Below are positions 5,492 through 5,552 of a DNA stretch of 5,552 nt, one piece after another. Source of the DNA: Planctomycetaceae bacterium. Lineage in GTDB: Bacteria; Planctomycetota; Planctomycetia; Planctomycetales; Planctomycetaceae. Numbering within the stretch: the first letter of the stretch is position 1; each line of letters begins with the position of its first letter. Below the pieces are notes generated by a model. It did no database searches. It was given only the letters and a program-made list of their open reading frames with translations, and was not told the DNA's origin. Location: NCBI GenBank assembly GCA_029259875.1, contig JAJDEK010000455.1, positions 1 to 5,552 of the forward strand, given 5' to 3'. A program made the position numbers and the translations under genes.

Positions 5492-5552
5492 CTGAAAGGC
5501 TTATCTCCTAAGATCGTTTTATAAAAATAAGGAAATATTGTAGTATCTCCCT

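Overview
The window is a stretch of bacterial chromosome with moderate to low GC content (by eye). It most resembles a planctomycete. This rests on the recalled resemblance of the short helical protein at the right end to a conserved hypothetical family of Planctomycetes, on the sparse use of Shine-Dalgarno (SD) sites, and on the long non-coding spacers. The assignment is an inference from memory; no database was searched.

Layout, left to right. (1) Positions 2-64 hold the last 20 codons of a plus-strand gene that enters from outside the window. (2) A 495-bp spacer follows. (3) Positions 560-1420 encode a 286-residue 2-oxoglutarate/Fe(II)-dependent oxygenase with a full set of jelly-roll metal and co-substrate residues. 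Its C-terminal tail matches that of the truncated upstream gene at 10 of 14 positions, so the two are probably tandem paralogues. (4) A putative terminator at 1422-1467 separates them from a two-gene ABC-2-type transporter unit: an ATPase (1524-2555) and a six-helix permease (2634-3458). (5) A 424-bp non-coding stretch rich in inverted repeats comes next. (6) Positions 3883-5136 encode a 12-helix Major Facilitator Superfamily transporter with no visible SD site. (7) A perfect tandem duplication of a 15-bp palindromic unit lies between this gene and a convergent minus-strand gene (5491-5228) for an 87-residue helical protein of unknown function.

How the genes may work together. The ATPase and permease almost certainly form one membrane complex that moves an unknown substrate, probably outward as for most ABC-2 systems. 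Related ATPases usually sit beside two permeases of this type, but only one is here. The oxygenase pair lies just upstream in the same orientation and could modify a small molecule, sugar or peptide that is later exported. Only proximity supports that link, and the putative terminator between them argues against simple co-transcription. The MFS gene looks independently expressed.

I see no phage, transposon, CRISPR, tRNA, rRNA or recognisable defence-system signature. The items most worth a second look are the tandem oxygenase paralogues, the structured leader region at 3459-3882, and the duplicated palindrome between the convergent genes.
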